Shown here: one piece after another, positions 53,886 to 64,000 of the stretch
Layout of the letters: each line of letters opens with the position of its first letter
Numbering within the stretch: position 1 is the stretch's first letter
Source: Cristatella mucedo
Lineage: Eukaryota; Bryozoa; Phylactolaemata; Cristatellidae
Reading direction: 5' to 3'
DNA length: 64,000 nt
Assembly: GCA_009760855.2 (NCBI GenBank)
Contig: WPIO01000046.1
Location: forward strand, 1,181,001 to 1,245,000
Position numbers and translations under genes: made by a program
The notes under the pieces: generated by a model
The model's database searches: none
What the model was told of the DNA's origin: nothing
The model's input: only the letters and a program-made list of their open reading frames with translations

Positions 53886-55124
53886 GGATGTGCCACAGTT
53901 GGCAGCAGGAGAGCAGATGTGGGTGGCGTCTTCCTAACTCAAAATTACGAGTTAAGTAAGAGACGAAGGACACGGCAGAAGCGATTACTGCTGCTGTGTA
54001 AATTGTGTGGGCTAAATAGCACTCTCTGTAGACGGCAGCTTTACTACTTGTAAAAAGTAAAATTACTACTTCCACGACGACGACCGGACTCTACCAAGTC
54101 TTATCCGTAGTTGTATAACAAGCAGTTCCTTCATTGATGCCTCTAAACCCGGCTGCTTTTGCTGATACCGTTTGCAATATGCACCCACCAGGTCTCATCA
54201 AGAGTTGCATTCTCGAATCTACTGGTGCATAATTGCCAATACTCGCTCTCAAGAAAATATAGCCTCCCATGAAGGAATTAAAGAAAAATGCATCCTCCTA
54301 GAGGGTTGTTACAAGTCTTCGACGAGTAGCAGTTGTAGGCCACTCTGAATACCAGCGACCCATAAACACTTATACTGTCTTCTTTCAATCCGGGCATTAA
54401 GATAGAGATTATGAAGATTCCATTCGGTCTATACAAGTTTTGATGTTGGCTATGACTAATTATCTGCTCCAACATTAGTGGAGTAATTGTCGATGCCTTC
54501 CATTTTTCATTTAACTGCTTAACTGGTTCTCTTTACCTACGTCCGGTGCTTCGTAGAGTTGTGCTACAACAGTCCATTCACCATCGGCATCTTTCCATTC
54601 CTTATTTTTTCCCCACTTTCCAATCACGAGGGCTTATCCACTCGTGCGTTTTGCTAACTGTTAGGAAGAAGGTAGCACAAGAACCTGCCCACAAGAAAGA
54701 GTCTTCTCAACTCAAATCGTACGATTAACTAGTTGGCTGATCCTCCATTGAACCATGATGTACTAGCGAATATGCACTAGCCTATTAGATGAGCCTTTGC
54801 ACTATACGGTTGATCCAAACCTACCAAAGCACATAAACATCTCCACAGTGAAGCTTAGGGTGGGTCAGAACACGGCCGACAGGTAGTGATGACATCAATA
54901 GAGAATAGCTGGGATTTTATTTTTACGTCAATACGGACAAGAGGATATATAGCTATAAGGACGCACGAGCCGATCTCAGCAAAAATCACCCTACTCGATC
55001 ACCGACATTCAGCAATGGCTCAATGTGAACACAAACACGGTTCGCGTCTTCAGGTTAAGCTAAATGTCATAAAATCAACGCCAACGTATGACTAACACAG
55101 GAATTAGCCAACCAGCACAGCAAT
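53886..55124. other. 3' flank of aconitase
   Basis: Unique-looking sequence with no supported gene. TTTATT at 54916-54921 reads AATAAA on the minus strand, 204 nt beyond the aconitase stop, and is the likely polyadenylation signal. Confidence 0.5.
54916..54921 (-). promoter_or_regulatory. Probable aconitase polyadenylation signal
   Basis: Canonical AATAAA on the minus strand about 200 nt after the stop codon. Confidence 0.5.
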
Positions 55125-58100
55125 TTATGCCTTTGACTTCTTCTGCTGTTGCTGGAGAAGGCGCATATAGTTTAGGGCACTTCCAGCTCTGAACCAAGAG
55201 AGCTGCTGCTCGTTGAAGCTATGGTTCAGCAGTATAGTTTCAACTTGACCGTTGCTATGCTTGATTTCACATTTTACAGCCTGCAAACAGATACAAAAGC
55301 TAATATATCGCACATAAAACACCACGACAATTAAATAGACAATGGAGCACAATGAGAGCAGCTTTCCAGAGCCAAAGATAAAGCTGGGCTAAAAATTTTC
55401 AGATGACGCTTTATGTTATAGAGCCGCCATTCCTCACACAATGGATATACATTTCGTCGACTGCACTAACAATCCTTGCTTAACAGAAAAATCCCACCAT
55501 GATCCTTTACAGATAATGGCAAAAAAAACTTCCTTTGGCGCATTACCTTGCCGGGTGCCAGAGATTTAAGGTCCAGGAGCGACAGCTTGTCATCTGGCCG
55601 TATCTTGTCGTAATCAGCTGCCTGGCTAAACGTGAGTGGCAGCATTCCCTGCTTTTTCAGATTTGTCTCTGCAAGCAACGTGGGAAAATCGGACATAAAG
55701 TAATCGCCTGACAATCGTAAAATGCTGAGCAAAAAGATTGCGAGTGGGGGAAATGGTGGGCTGTTAATGACCACAGGGTGAGACCGAGTTTGCTGAAAAC
55801 TAACCGTGAATCCGAGCAAACCCCTTAACAATGATCGCAACACCGCCAAGATGTCGCGGCTCCAGAGCTGCATGCTCACGGCTGCTTCCCTCGCCAAAGT
55901 TGCTGTCACCCACGACACACCAACGAACGCCTTTAGACTGAAGGACAAACAATGAAAGTATGCATTGCAAAGGGCGACCCGTCGGGCCATCGGAGCCAAT
56001 ACAACAAGAAAATAGATGATACCTTCACAGCCACCACTGTAGCCAGCCAAAATAACTCGATGCACGGCGAAATATGAATGCACGTTATGTCATATACTAG
56101 AGGCTCCCGTTAATCCAAGGCAGTAGGCGACAAAGCTGTTTCGCCATGCTCATCGACAGCAGCCACGCAAGCAGAGCCAGAGGGCAGTCTAGCAAGAAGG
56201 GCCTCAAGTTCATGGCAGTGGCTACCGAAAATGCCAGCCCGAGATGCCGGTAACACACGACCCATAGCTGCTACGCAGGTCTTGCCTTATAGAACCTAGC
56301 AGTCTCGGGTACAGGTGCATACTGTCCCGTCAGGCAGTTCTTCACTTTGTTCATCTCAGCATTCTCAGCGTTGACCGCCCTGAAAACGTACGAGGGCAAC
56401 CGTGCATAGCCAGGGGTAGAACAGTGGTCATCAGGATGATAGAGGCAGTGGCAAAGCGAAACACTCAAGACCTGCTGCTGCTGAGGAGGAGCACGCGCTT
56501 TAATTTGCCGATGACGGCAAGATCAAGCGGCTGCTAGTAGCCTTCTGTACAAATAAAGACACATACGTGATCATGTAGTTGTTAGATATGTTGTCCAAGT
56601 GGCCACGATACTTCAGCCAGGGGCCAGCAGCCGATATGTGGTCAGTGGTACACTTGCCCTTGACCTGCAGCAGCAGAATGGAGAGACAAGCCGTCACCCT
56701 AAAGCCAAGCTCAGCCGCCTAGTAATAACAGTAATATAATAATAGTAGTAGTGGTAGTAATAATAATAATAAGAAGACAGTTTCAGGTCATCCTAGGCAA
56801 ACTAAATCTCATCCACACTTCACATATGATGGAAAGGAAGCATACAATCGGCTACGGACAACATGCACAGCATCAGCAAGCAAAGAACAATTCACAGGGA
56901 CCTAGCTAATGCTGTGAGGAGCAGGTGCGTTTCTAGATTCTTTTGAAATATCGTCAAGTCAGGAGATGTCGTGACATCAGTCGGGAGTGAGTTCCAGGAT
57001 TTGAGAACGAGTATACGAAACTAAAGCAAACTAAATAAAGGCACGGCCTACACAGGATTTCAGGTTGGTTCACGGCATACCAAAACGACTTGAATCAGAA
57101 AAGCAAGTGGTACGATGCCTAGCTTGATACAAAAGTAGCTCCGACAGCTAGCCTGTAGCAAGAGAATGAAGGGACCTGAAACTGAGTGACAAAACTTTGA
57201 AGTCGATACGCTGCTTGATGGGGAGCAAGTGCGGGTCGGTGGGAAGCTGTGTACTGTGGCTACTATTTCGTTTACCGACAGAAAAGCCTAGCTTCAGAGT
57301 TTGCACCAACTATATTAAGTGTAAGACTCTTACTGCACAGGTCGGAAGACCATCGAATAATTAGGTATAGAAGTGAGATGGATGTCACAAATACATGGAG
57401 CAAGTTGGAGGAGTAACATCACGTTTGCCCATAACTAGCAAGTTAGTTTTACTGTCATTCAATTCGAGAAAAGTTACTGCCATCCAAGTACAAATGTGAG
57501 CAATACATGCAGCAAAAGAATTGGACGTGTCGGATGGCAAGGAGGGATCAAAGCACTGGTACAGCAGTGTGTCCTCTGCATATAAATGAAAACTTAGGTT
57601 GTGCTTGAAGGTTACATCGGCAAGAGGCAGAGTATAAACTATGAAAAGAAGTCAACCACACACAGATCCCTGAGGTACGCATCCTTTAAAAGCTCTTCGA
57701 ATGACCGTTGACATCAATGTTCTGAAGTCTCCCACTGAGATAGGAGCTAAATCATCGAAGTGCAGTTCTAGTGATGTCCAGGTGAGAAGAGAGGTGCTCA
57801 AGAATGACTCGGTGATCAACAGTATTAAATGGTTCCCTAAGATCCAGCTAAGCAAGCTGTGGCAGAACTCGGCATTTGTTAGAAGGTCAATATACACTTG
57901 CAGCCGTACGGGCTATGTGGAGTGATTAGCACTAAAGCCTGATTGAAACATACATGCTAGGTTTGAATTGCTGGCCTGCCACTACTTGCTCCAGTGTCTC
58001 TAATGGGAGCAGAAGAAGAAAGACTGGGTGGAAGTTCTCCTGGTCTAGTGTTGCCTTCTTAATGGGAGACCTAACAACAGCCTAAGTGACCAGAGACAAG

Positions 58101-59442
58101 ACCCTAGGCTACAGACATTATGTCAGCTATGCAGGACAGAAGCAAATCTATGCATCTCTGAACGAGAAAAGTAGGTTTAGAGAGCGGTAGTCTTCTTGGA
58201 CTAGGAACCGATCTTGGAGATAAGGTCAATCAATAATGGCAGGCTTGAAGGTGGGCATTGAGGTACTGCAAGAGAACTGAGGGAGATCTGATCGTATCTT
58301 GCAGATACAAAGAAGCTATAGAAGCTAAATAGAGAAGCGATCCGCTACACTGCCACTGGCATCCCTAGCTAAGGTGTAGACGACCTAGGAGCAATAAAGG
58401 ATGGCTGATGGTGGTTAACAACAACTACCGAAGAATGCACAGTCACAGACAACGCAGCTCTCTCTCTGTTAGTGAAGGCCGGCAGTACGGGAGAATGCAA
58501 AGTGCATGCAGCAGTCGGCCTCTCGAGAGCTGAATTTTGCAAAAAAAAAAACAATTCCTGACCAAAGAGGAAGTGTCCTAAAGAAAAAACGCCCAAACAG
58601 AGAATCACTGCTCGGTCGAGCCTTACGACAGCAAACAGCTGGACCGAGCGCTGCCGACGTAATCCATGGGCAGCAGCTGCAGGAAGCCGACAGCTGCCTT
58701 TCAACTATGCCTGAGTGCTATGAAAGCCACATTCCCCAGTGATCAAACGCATGCTTATCGTAATTCCACGCACAAAATGAATGTGGCATAACGCGAAGTG
58801 TGCGTCGAGGTTGCCTGGAAAACACACTTGGTGGCGCCAGCGAGTGAGAGCGGCTTCCGGAGCCGTCAAAGCAAAAGACTACCTTGATCAGGATTGGCAA
58901 GTCGACCAGGTCCTTGCCGTCCCAAGCGTTAAAGGGCTGCAGCAGCTGAAGCCTGGTGCTCTTTGTGTCCACTTGAACGTCACCCTTGCCACTCGGCGGC
59001 TGGTAGGTGTCCTGACCGGGGTCGAAGCCACGCGCCGGCAGCTCGTCGCCGGATGGCTCTTTGAACTTGAAATCGGTGCCTACGTCGGAAATCAACGAGC
59101 ATACACCAGCTCCGAAGCATCAAGAAAGTATGTCAGAACATAAGAACCCGCGGGGTTACCGCAAAAGCGTATATTGACAGAGGCGAGGAGCAGACAGGCC
59201 AGCCCCTTAATGCTCCAAGCAAGTTGAACAAAAAAGGAATTTCCATTTTCGGTCCGATTGGATGCAGAAACATAAACGAGGACGAAGCGGTCTCTGACGA
59301 AGCACGCACGATACGCGACGGTGCTAGCACCAGCTGACACACACACACGCACGCACACACCTCAGCCGTCAGCCTAAGGGTTTCCTTAGCTTCATCTGCA
59401 CGCAACATTTAGAGAAGTGAACAAACAGAACGGGGTGGGGTG

Positions 59443-59532
<90 letters not shown>

Positions 59533-62500
59533 ATGGTGGGGCTACGCGGCTTCAATGGCAGCGTGATACGTCCAGCAGCCGGTGCATACCGTCGGCGGCC
59601 TTGAGCGTGTCTGTAAGCGGATTAAAGGACAAGTCTCCTGCGATGGCAAGCGCCGTGACCAGCTCGGGTGATGTCACAAAGGCATGCGTGGCAGCGTTGG
59701 CATCGTTACGTCCAGTGAAGTTCCTGTTGTACGAAGTCACGATCGTGTTTTTCTCTCCCTTTTTCACGTCCTTCCTGAAAGCAGACACCACGTGAGAGGA
59801 AGGGAGTGGTCTGGGGAGGAGGACACAGCAGCAGCAGCATCGGCAGAGGGGAGAGCATCGACCGAACGCTTGGTGGCCCATCAAAGGTTTGCAACTCCTT
59901 GCACCACTGAAGAAGCCTCAATGTGTACCGGCACTGGCAACAAGCTTATAATATATAGGCAAGCTCCGCGTAAGTGCTTGGATCACACGTGACACTGGCT
60001 GCTACCTTCACAAGCCGACGTGTGCGTCGAGACTAAAACATTGTCCTCACCACAAAAGCCGCGTACACCGTAGTACAACGTAAAGCTGACTCCATTTCCT
60101 TTTAGCCGGCAGTGCCAACGTTAGAACTTGGAGAAGGCAGCTTACTTTCTTTAACTGAACAACGAGAAGCTGAAGCACCCCGAAACGGGAAGGTCTCAAC
60201 CGAAGCATTGGCTCAGCCAGAATCTCTCCTGTAACTGCTTCAAGGAATCAAGACTCCACCGTCCAATGACTCTTTATTCAATTCCAACATCAGCCATCAG
60301 TCAATTTTCAATTATAAAACACCAGAAATTGACGTGTGCTTTTTGCTTCGGATACCACAGTGGAATTAGCCCGATTCTGATGACAAGCGTCGACATCAGT
60401 GGCTCTCTTTTCTTGCAGCTCTAACACTCACAAAATAGCACTACTCAGCAGCTAGGCTCTTTTGCTGTGAACATCACTCATTACATTCTCCGACTCGATA
60501 AGACAATTAGGGAGAAACTTAAACCCTACCTAGTTCTTATAGCATATGCTTGGTGAACGTGACCCGTCCTTCACATGTTAGCTGCGATTGTACAAACTGA
60601 TCACTGATATGATGACATGCTTACTCATCAGGCTAAGTGACGTGCCTAGATTTAATTCCCTACTTTTAAGTGGGTATTTTAAGGTAAGTACCATACGATG
60701 CTGTATTATTCTACTGCCACTATAAACGGCACCTACAGATGTATGTAAAATTGTAAAAGGTAAAGTAAAGGTTGGCGGATTAAACAACTTCGTCTGTATG
60801 GCAGCAGAAACTTTAGCCGATATCACCCTGCTTGCAGTGAGCATTAAAGAAGTGCTTGCTGCACGACTCGGATCCACGACCTGGATCGGCAAGTCTGACC
60901 ATCTGGGCAAAGACCTAGTAGCATAAGCCAGTAAGTATGAGCACGCAGATGTCTAAACCCTAATGCCTAGTGTCGGCTCTCCAGTCTTAATGCATAGTCC
61001 ATCTTAAAGGTTAACCACGAACCACAATGCACAAGGGAAAATCCTAATCCCAGGCAAAAATCCTAATGCCCAACCAAATCCCTTAATACCTCCTGCAAAA
61101 GACATCACAATCCTAAATGCCTATCCCTTAACCTGTAAGCTTTAAATAATCAAGTACACGGTATGAACTGCATAGACACAATTTGACTATGCTCAATGCC
61201 TGAAAATTTCCGGCACCGCTATCGCTCTTATAGGCATAGGTCTCACTACGATGGCATTCATTCACTTATGAAATGGTGTTACAGACAGAACGAGTGAGCT
61301 ATAGCGGGACTCTTAAGATTAATAATTTGAACGATTGCAAACACCGTCAAGCAGTAGAGCCACTAGTGAACTTAGCTCAGACCTTACCGTATCCATGATT
61401 TAGCACACCAAAAATTAATTCACAGGCAAAATAGTAAATTGCATATCAAGACCTAGTTGGCTATGATCACAAGGAAGCTAGCACAGGAATGCCTAATGCA
61501 ACCAGTTTAGGCCGGCCTCAGTCAGCATCTGGCAATAAAACAATAAACCCAGCCTGATTATCTTATCCATCCAAGCTTTGTGGGAAGCTAACGCATCAAC
61601 CCGGCTTCTGCCAGAACCAGACAGCTGGTGTGGTCCAGTACCCCACTATCTCACTGCTGGCTGGCCAAGGAAGCCAAGCCACGGAAGCTGTCACTTGCTC
61701 GCTGGAAAAAACATTCATGCTACCGAGGGTGCTGAGGGAAACTCGTCTCGAGTAAGAACTGCTATTAGCGCAGCACTCGTAGCTCGGAGTTTCTCGTGTG
61801 AGCACACAAGCGGCCAGCCAGCCTACAATCGAGCAGCTGAGCCGGCTCAGGCGGTTCCACGTCAGCAAGCGCCCACAGAAGACACAGACACAGCGCCCAC
61901 GCACATACTGCCAGACAGGCTGCAGCAGCCACGCTACTGCATACGATGCCCGCTTGTGCTGGTGCTCACTGTACGTGGGCACGTACCTGTTCCACTGGCC
62001 AATGCAGGGGCCGCAGGCATTAGCCAGCACCATGCCACCAATGTCACGGAAGGCCTTGCTCTGCAAGTAGAGGCCCATCTCTCTAGTCAGCGCGCCACAT
62101 TCGCCGACTAACGGACCAACACGGGGGGGGGCAGACGCGCGTGGTCGGAAGACGCGCAGTCGGCAGACACACATGGTAGGAAGTATGCGAAAACCGATAA
62201 GCAAAATCGACACGCCAAAGCGACAGTGAATCGTGTAGAGCTTGCAGCTGAGAGGCTGCACAAGAACGGTGGCCACCGCTCACCCACGTACCGGCAGCAG
62301 CGGTCCGGCCTGTTGGCCGGACACGAGCGTCAACATTGCCGGATCGACAAAGTCAAATGAACAAGCGACGACTAGCGCAGCGCAGGCACGATCTCACGGC
62401 TGACGATCTCGCTCTCCCTCACTATGCGCTGCTGCTGCAGGCAGCATGCATAGGATAGGAGGCCACAGATACACGGCAAACGCAGTTTGTATGCAGTGGC

Positions 62501-62718
62501 GAATAGGCGCTCACGATAGGCGGGCAGCGTCGGCAGAGAAGCAGTAGCAGTGCGACGTGCCTGCCCGTCGCGCTCCACAGTGGCTCTTATCTGCTCCGAG
62601 CCCGGGGTGATGGTGAACTGAGCTTTCGACTTCAGGCCTTTCTGGAAAGCCTGCTTGGCGAGGCTCGCTGCGCGACTCATGTCCTCGTAGCTGCTGTTTG
62701 TACAGCTGCCAATCAAGC
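55125..62718 (-). CDS. ACO2: Mitochondrial aconitate hydratase, last nine exons
   Basis: Minus-strand exons are 62718-62561, 62060-61987, 59774-59590, 59079-58883, 56664-56567, 56379-56286, 55937-55805, 55668-55547 and 55280-55125 (stop). Phases agree throughout and give 404 residues of the C-terminal half. Aconitase converts citrate to isocitrate through a 4Fe-4S cluster in the mitochondrial matrix (family knowledge). Visible blocks are SCTNSSYED and [10 protein letters not shown] (cluster cysteines), [58 protein letters not shown] (active-site Ser and Arg) and [10 protein letters not shown]. This is the mitochondrial rather than the IRP form, by the [17 protein letters not shown] and ETNLKKQG blocks. 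Introns 62560-62061 and 56285-55938 start with GC (CAG|GCACGT and AAG|GCAAGA). [14 protein letters not shown] differs from the usual GGRAIITKSFARIH. Upstream exons lie beyond 64000. Confidence 0.95.
56715..57990 (-). mobile_element. LINE A, RT to 3' tail, degraded, in aconitase intron
   Basis: (AAT)n at about 56755-56775, then a degraded UTR and a C-terminal region ([19 protein letters not shown]). Further up are the RT blocks YAEDTLLY (a changed YADD-type motif), GCVPQGS and [12 protein letters not shown], up to [12 protein letters not shown] near 57950. Many frame breaks. It is the longest LINE A RT region in the window and has the same strand as the gene. Confidence 0.78.
57991..58882. other. 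Rest of the aconitase intron 56665-58882
   Basis: No further repeat family or exon recognised. There is an A-run at about 58541-58551. Confidence 0.4.
59441..59531. repeat. (GT)n microsatellite
   Basis: About 85 bp of GT preceded by GGGGT repeats, in the aconitase intron 59080-59589. Confidence 0.97.
60853..60925 (-). tRNA. tRNA-like sequence, degenerate
   Basis: On the minus strand TTTGCCCAGATGG resembles an A box and GGATCCGAGTC a B box, with CCAGGTCGTGG between as in the SINE heads. The 3' end GCAGCAAGCA resembles the acceptor half of the 33695 element. The B box is imperfect and the 5' half does not pair, so it is taken as a decayed tRNA-derived element in an aconitase intron. Confidence 0.4.
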
Positions 62719-63360
62719 CTACAAAAAAGGGGCAGATCAATCGCGATGGTGCGCGAAGCAACAGGCCGACACAGTGTGTGTGTGTGTGCGCTCTCTCACT
62801 AGGATGCAGCACCCGGGGCTCGACTAGTTACGCAGTGTTCCACTCTGCAAGTATTTGCAGTGACCCAGAACATTTATCGAGCACGGTGATGGAAGATTGG
62901 CAGATAGCCGGAACGTTAAAAATCGACAATCCTAATCAGCACTAACTACTGGCTAATAACCTCGGGCTTGCTGGCTGGCACTAAACAAGCAATTCATCTA
63001 GCAATCATGTATGTGAATTTATATCTTTGTCTGCGTCTATTTATCTTCATAATTTAAAAAACCATTTGCTTCAAGTAGAAAAGCATCATTTTGGTAGCAG
63101 AGGCATTCAGATGGTGCTTTTTTGGGTGTGGTCACACATGCAGTGAAACCAGTTCGGTATAAACATGCTCGATATGATGAACAAAGCAAAAACAAAAAGG
63201 TGAAAGTTGCTTTAACTTCAGGTAGCACTTAAAAGTTCAAGCACTAGCTCCTCAACCGTTCAGTGTGGCTGAAGGGTGGCTAAAGTCTCACTTAGCATGT
63301 ATGTGGGAGCCCAAGCCAGCGTTTGTAATTTTTTGCATGGGGAACGGCACTATTATTTAT
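62719..63360. other. Aconitase intron, right part
   Basis: Upstream of the first visible aconitase exon. Includes a short (GT)n at about 62775. No further exon was recognised before the window edge. Confidence 0.5.
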
Positions 63361-63426
63361 TACTACTGCTACTACTGCTACTGCTACTACTACTACTAGT
63401 ACTACTACTACTAGTACTACTACTAG

Positions 63427-63479
<53 letters not shown>

Positions 63480-63525
63480 TTACTACTACTACTATTACTA
63501 CTACTACTACTACTAATAATAATAA
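63361..63525. repeat. (CTA)n trinucleotide array
   Basis: About 150 bp of CTA/CTG/TTA units. It runs into AAT units belonging to the adjacent LINE A tail, so the array probably grew from that tail. Confidence 0.95.
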
Positions 63526-64000
63526 TAATAAAAGGTCGCTTGCATAGAACCCTACGAGAACTCAATCTCAATCCAGGCACTTTAGAACTCGCTGCAAGAG
63601 AATCAGTACCCAATGGTTAGTGAACGCACGGTATCAAGCGCATGCAAATGCAAACAAGAATCGTGCTTAGGCTAGAATGTTACAGCAATCATGAAGACAC
63701 TCATTGTCACCGGTTAGTAAGACCTCTGGCACGTGGCCGTGCAGTGAATCGTGGGTACCTATGCACACAATGCATACAAGAACAGAAAAAAGACATGTTC
63801 GCTGGGCGATAGAAAAGCTGACCAGAACCGATGTGTCCACAGCTGAGACTTATAAAAGATGCAAGATCATTAAAAGTAGCAGCCATAGCCAAAAGCAAGA
63901 CTTTCCAGACTTTCGATGCATACGATTTGAAGGCTCGATCACCAAAGGATTTCAATTAAGTGCAAGGGGCTGCGAAATGACTAGATACTTCGGAGCAGGT
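63526..64000 (-). mobile_element. LINE A 3' portion, degraded, runs to window edge
   Basis: AAAAGGTCGCTTGCATAGAA, then a changed hairpin (TACGAGAACTCAATCTCAAT and CCAGGCACTTTAGAAC), a UTR, and a coding match LKSFGDRAFKSYASKVWK near 63950. The element continues past the end. Confidence 0.75.

Noticed and set aside
56110-56265. Minus-strand 51-codon frame starting [11 protein letters not shown]
   Set aside because: It lies inside the GC-AG intron of aconitase. The upstream and downstream exons join exactly without it, so it is probably chance.
20150-62130. Runs of 9-10 G at about 20153, 47041, 48295 and 62120
   Set aside because: Simple homopolymers, too few and too short to support G-quadruplex or other claims.
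61596-62276. 226-codon minus-strand open frame around the aconitase exon
   Set aside because: Only 61987-62060 is an exon. The rest is intron read-through on both sides.

Overview
The window is nuclear DNA from an invertebrate animal. Genes are split by GT-AG and some GC-AG introns, coding exons are GC-rich, introns and spacers are full of dinucleotide and trinucleotide arrays, and several families of L2/CR1-like LINEs, a tRNA-derived SINE and LTR retroelements are present. Nothing seen fixes the phylum. All gene models below were built by hand from splice sites, reading phase and protein family resemblance.

Four protein genes are supported. (1) 51-5012 (+): the 3' part of a folliculin-interacting protein gene (FNIP), seven exons, ending in the conserved C-terminal DENN-type block. 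(2) 7758-11004 (-): an inward-rectifier potassium channel gene, called Kir-A here, with two coding exons. (3) 27290-30965 (-): a second inward rectifier, Kir-B, with the same orientation and the same intron position, so the two are tandem paralogues about 16 kb apart. Kir-B carries an apparent frame break in its low-complexity N-terminus. (4) 55125-62718 (-): the last nine exons of mitochondrial aconitase, with two GC-AG introns; its 5' exons lie beyond the right edge.

The rest is mostly mobile DNA. 'LINE A' is an L2/CR1-like family whose 3' end is a hairpin followed by (ATT)n. 'LINE B' is a second such family ending in (ACATT)n. A tRNA-headed SINE has nearly the same 3' hairpin as LINE A, which points to LINE A as its mobilising partner. 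A 421-bp TGTAGC...GCTACA repeat looks like an LTR and occurs twice, once with a SINE nested inside. From 43.9 to 52.3 kb there is a dense nest: a broken Ty3-type pol, then a LINE A copy split by a minus-strand LTR element with a 5-bp target duplication. That element is split in turn by a LINE B copy with an 8-bp target duplication. The RNase H-integrase part of the LTR element lies inverted relative to its reverse transcriptase.

The genes do not form a functional unit, apart from the Kir pair, which is a local duplication. The most informative observations are the loss in both Kir channels of acidic residues used for polyamine block in strong rectifiers, the shared LINE/SINE tail, the three-level nest, the two GC-AG introns of aconitase and a perfect 60-nt palindrome in the Kir-A intron. 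No wholly new system was identified.
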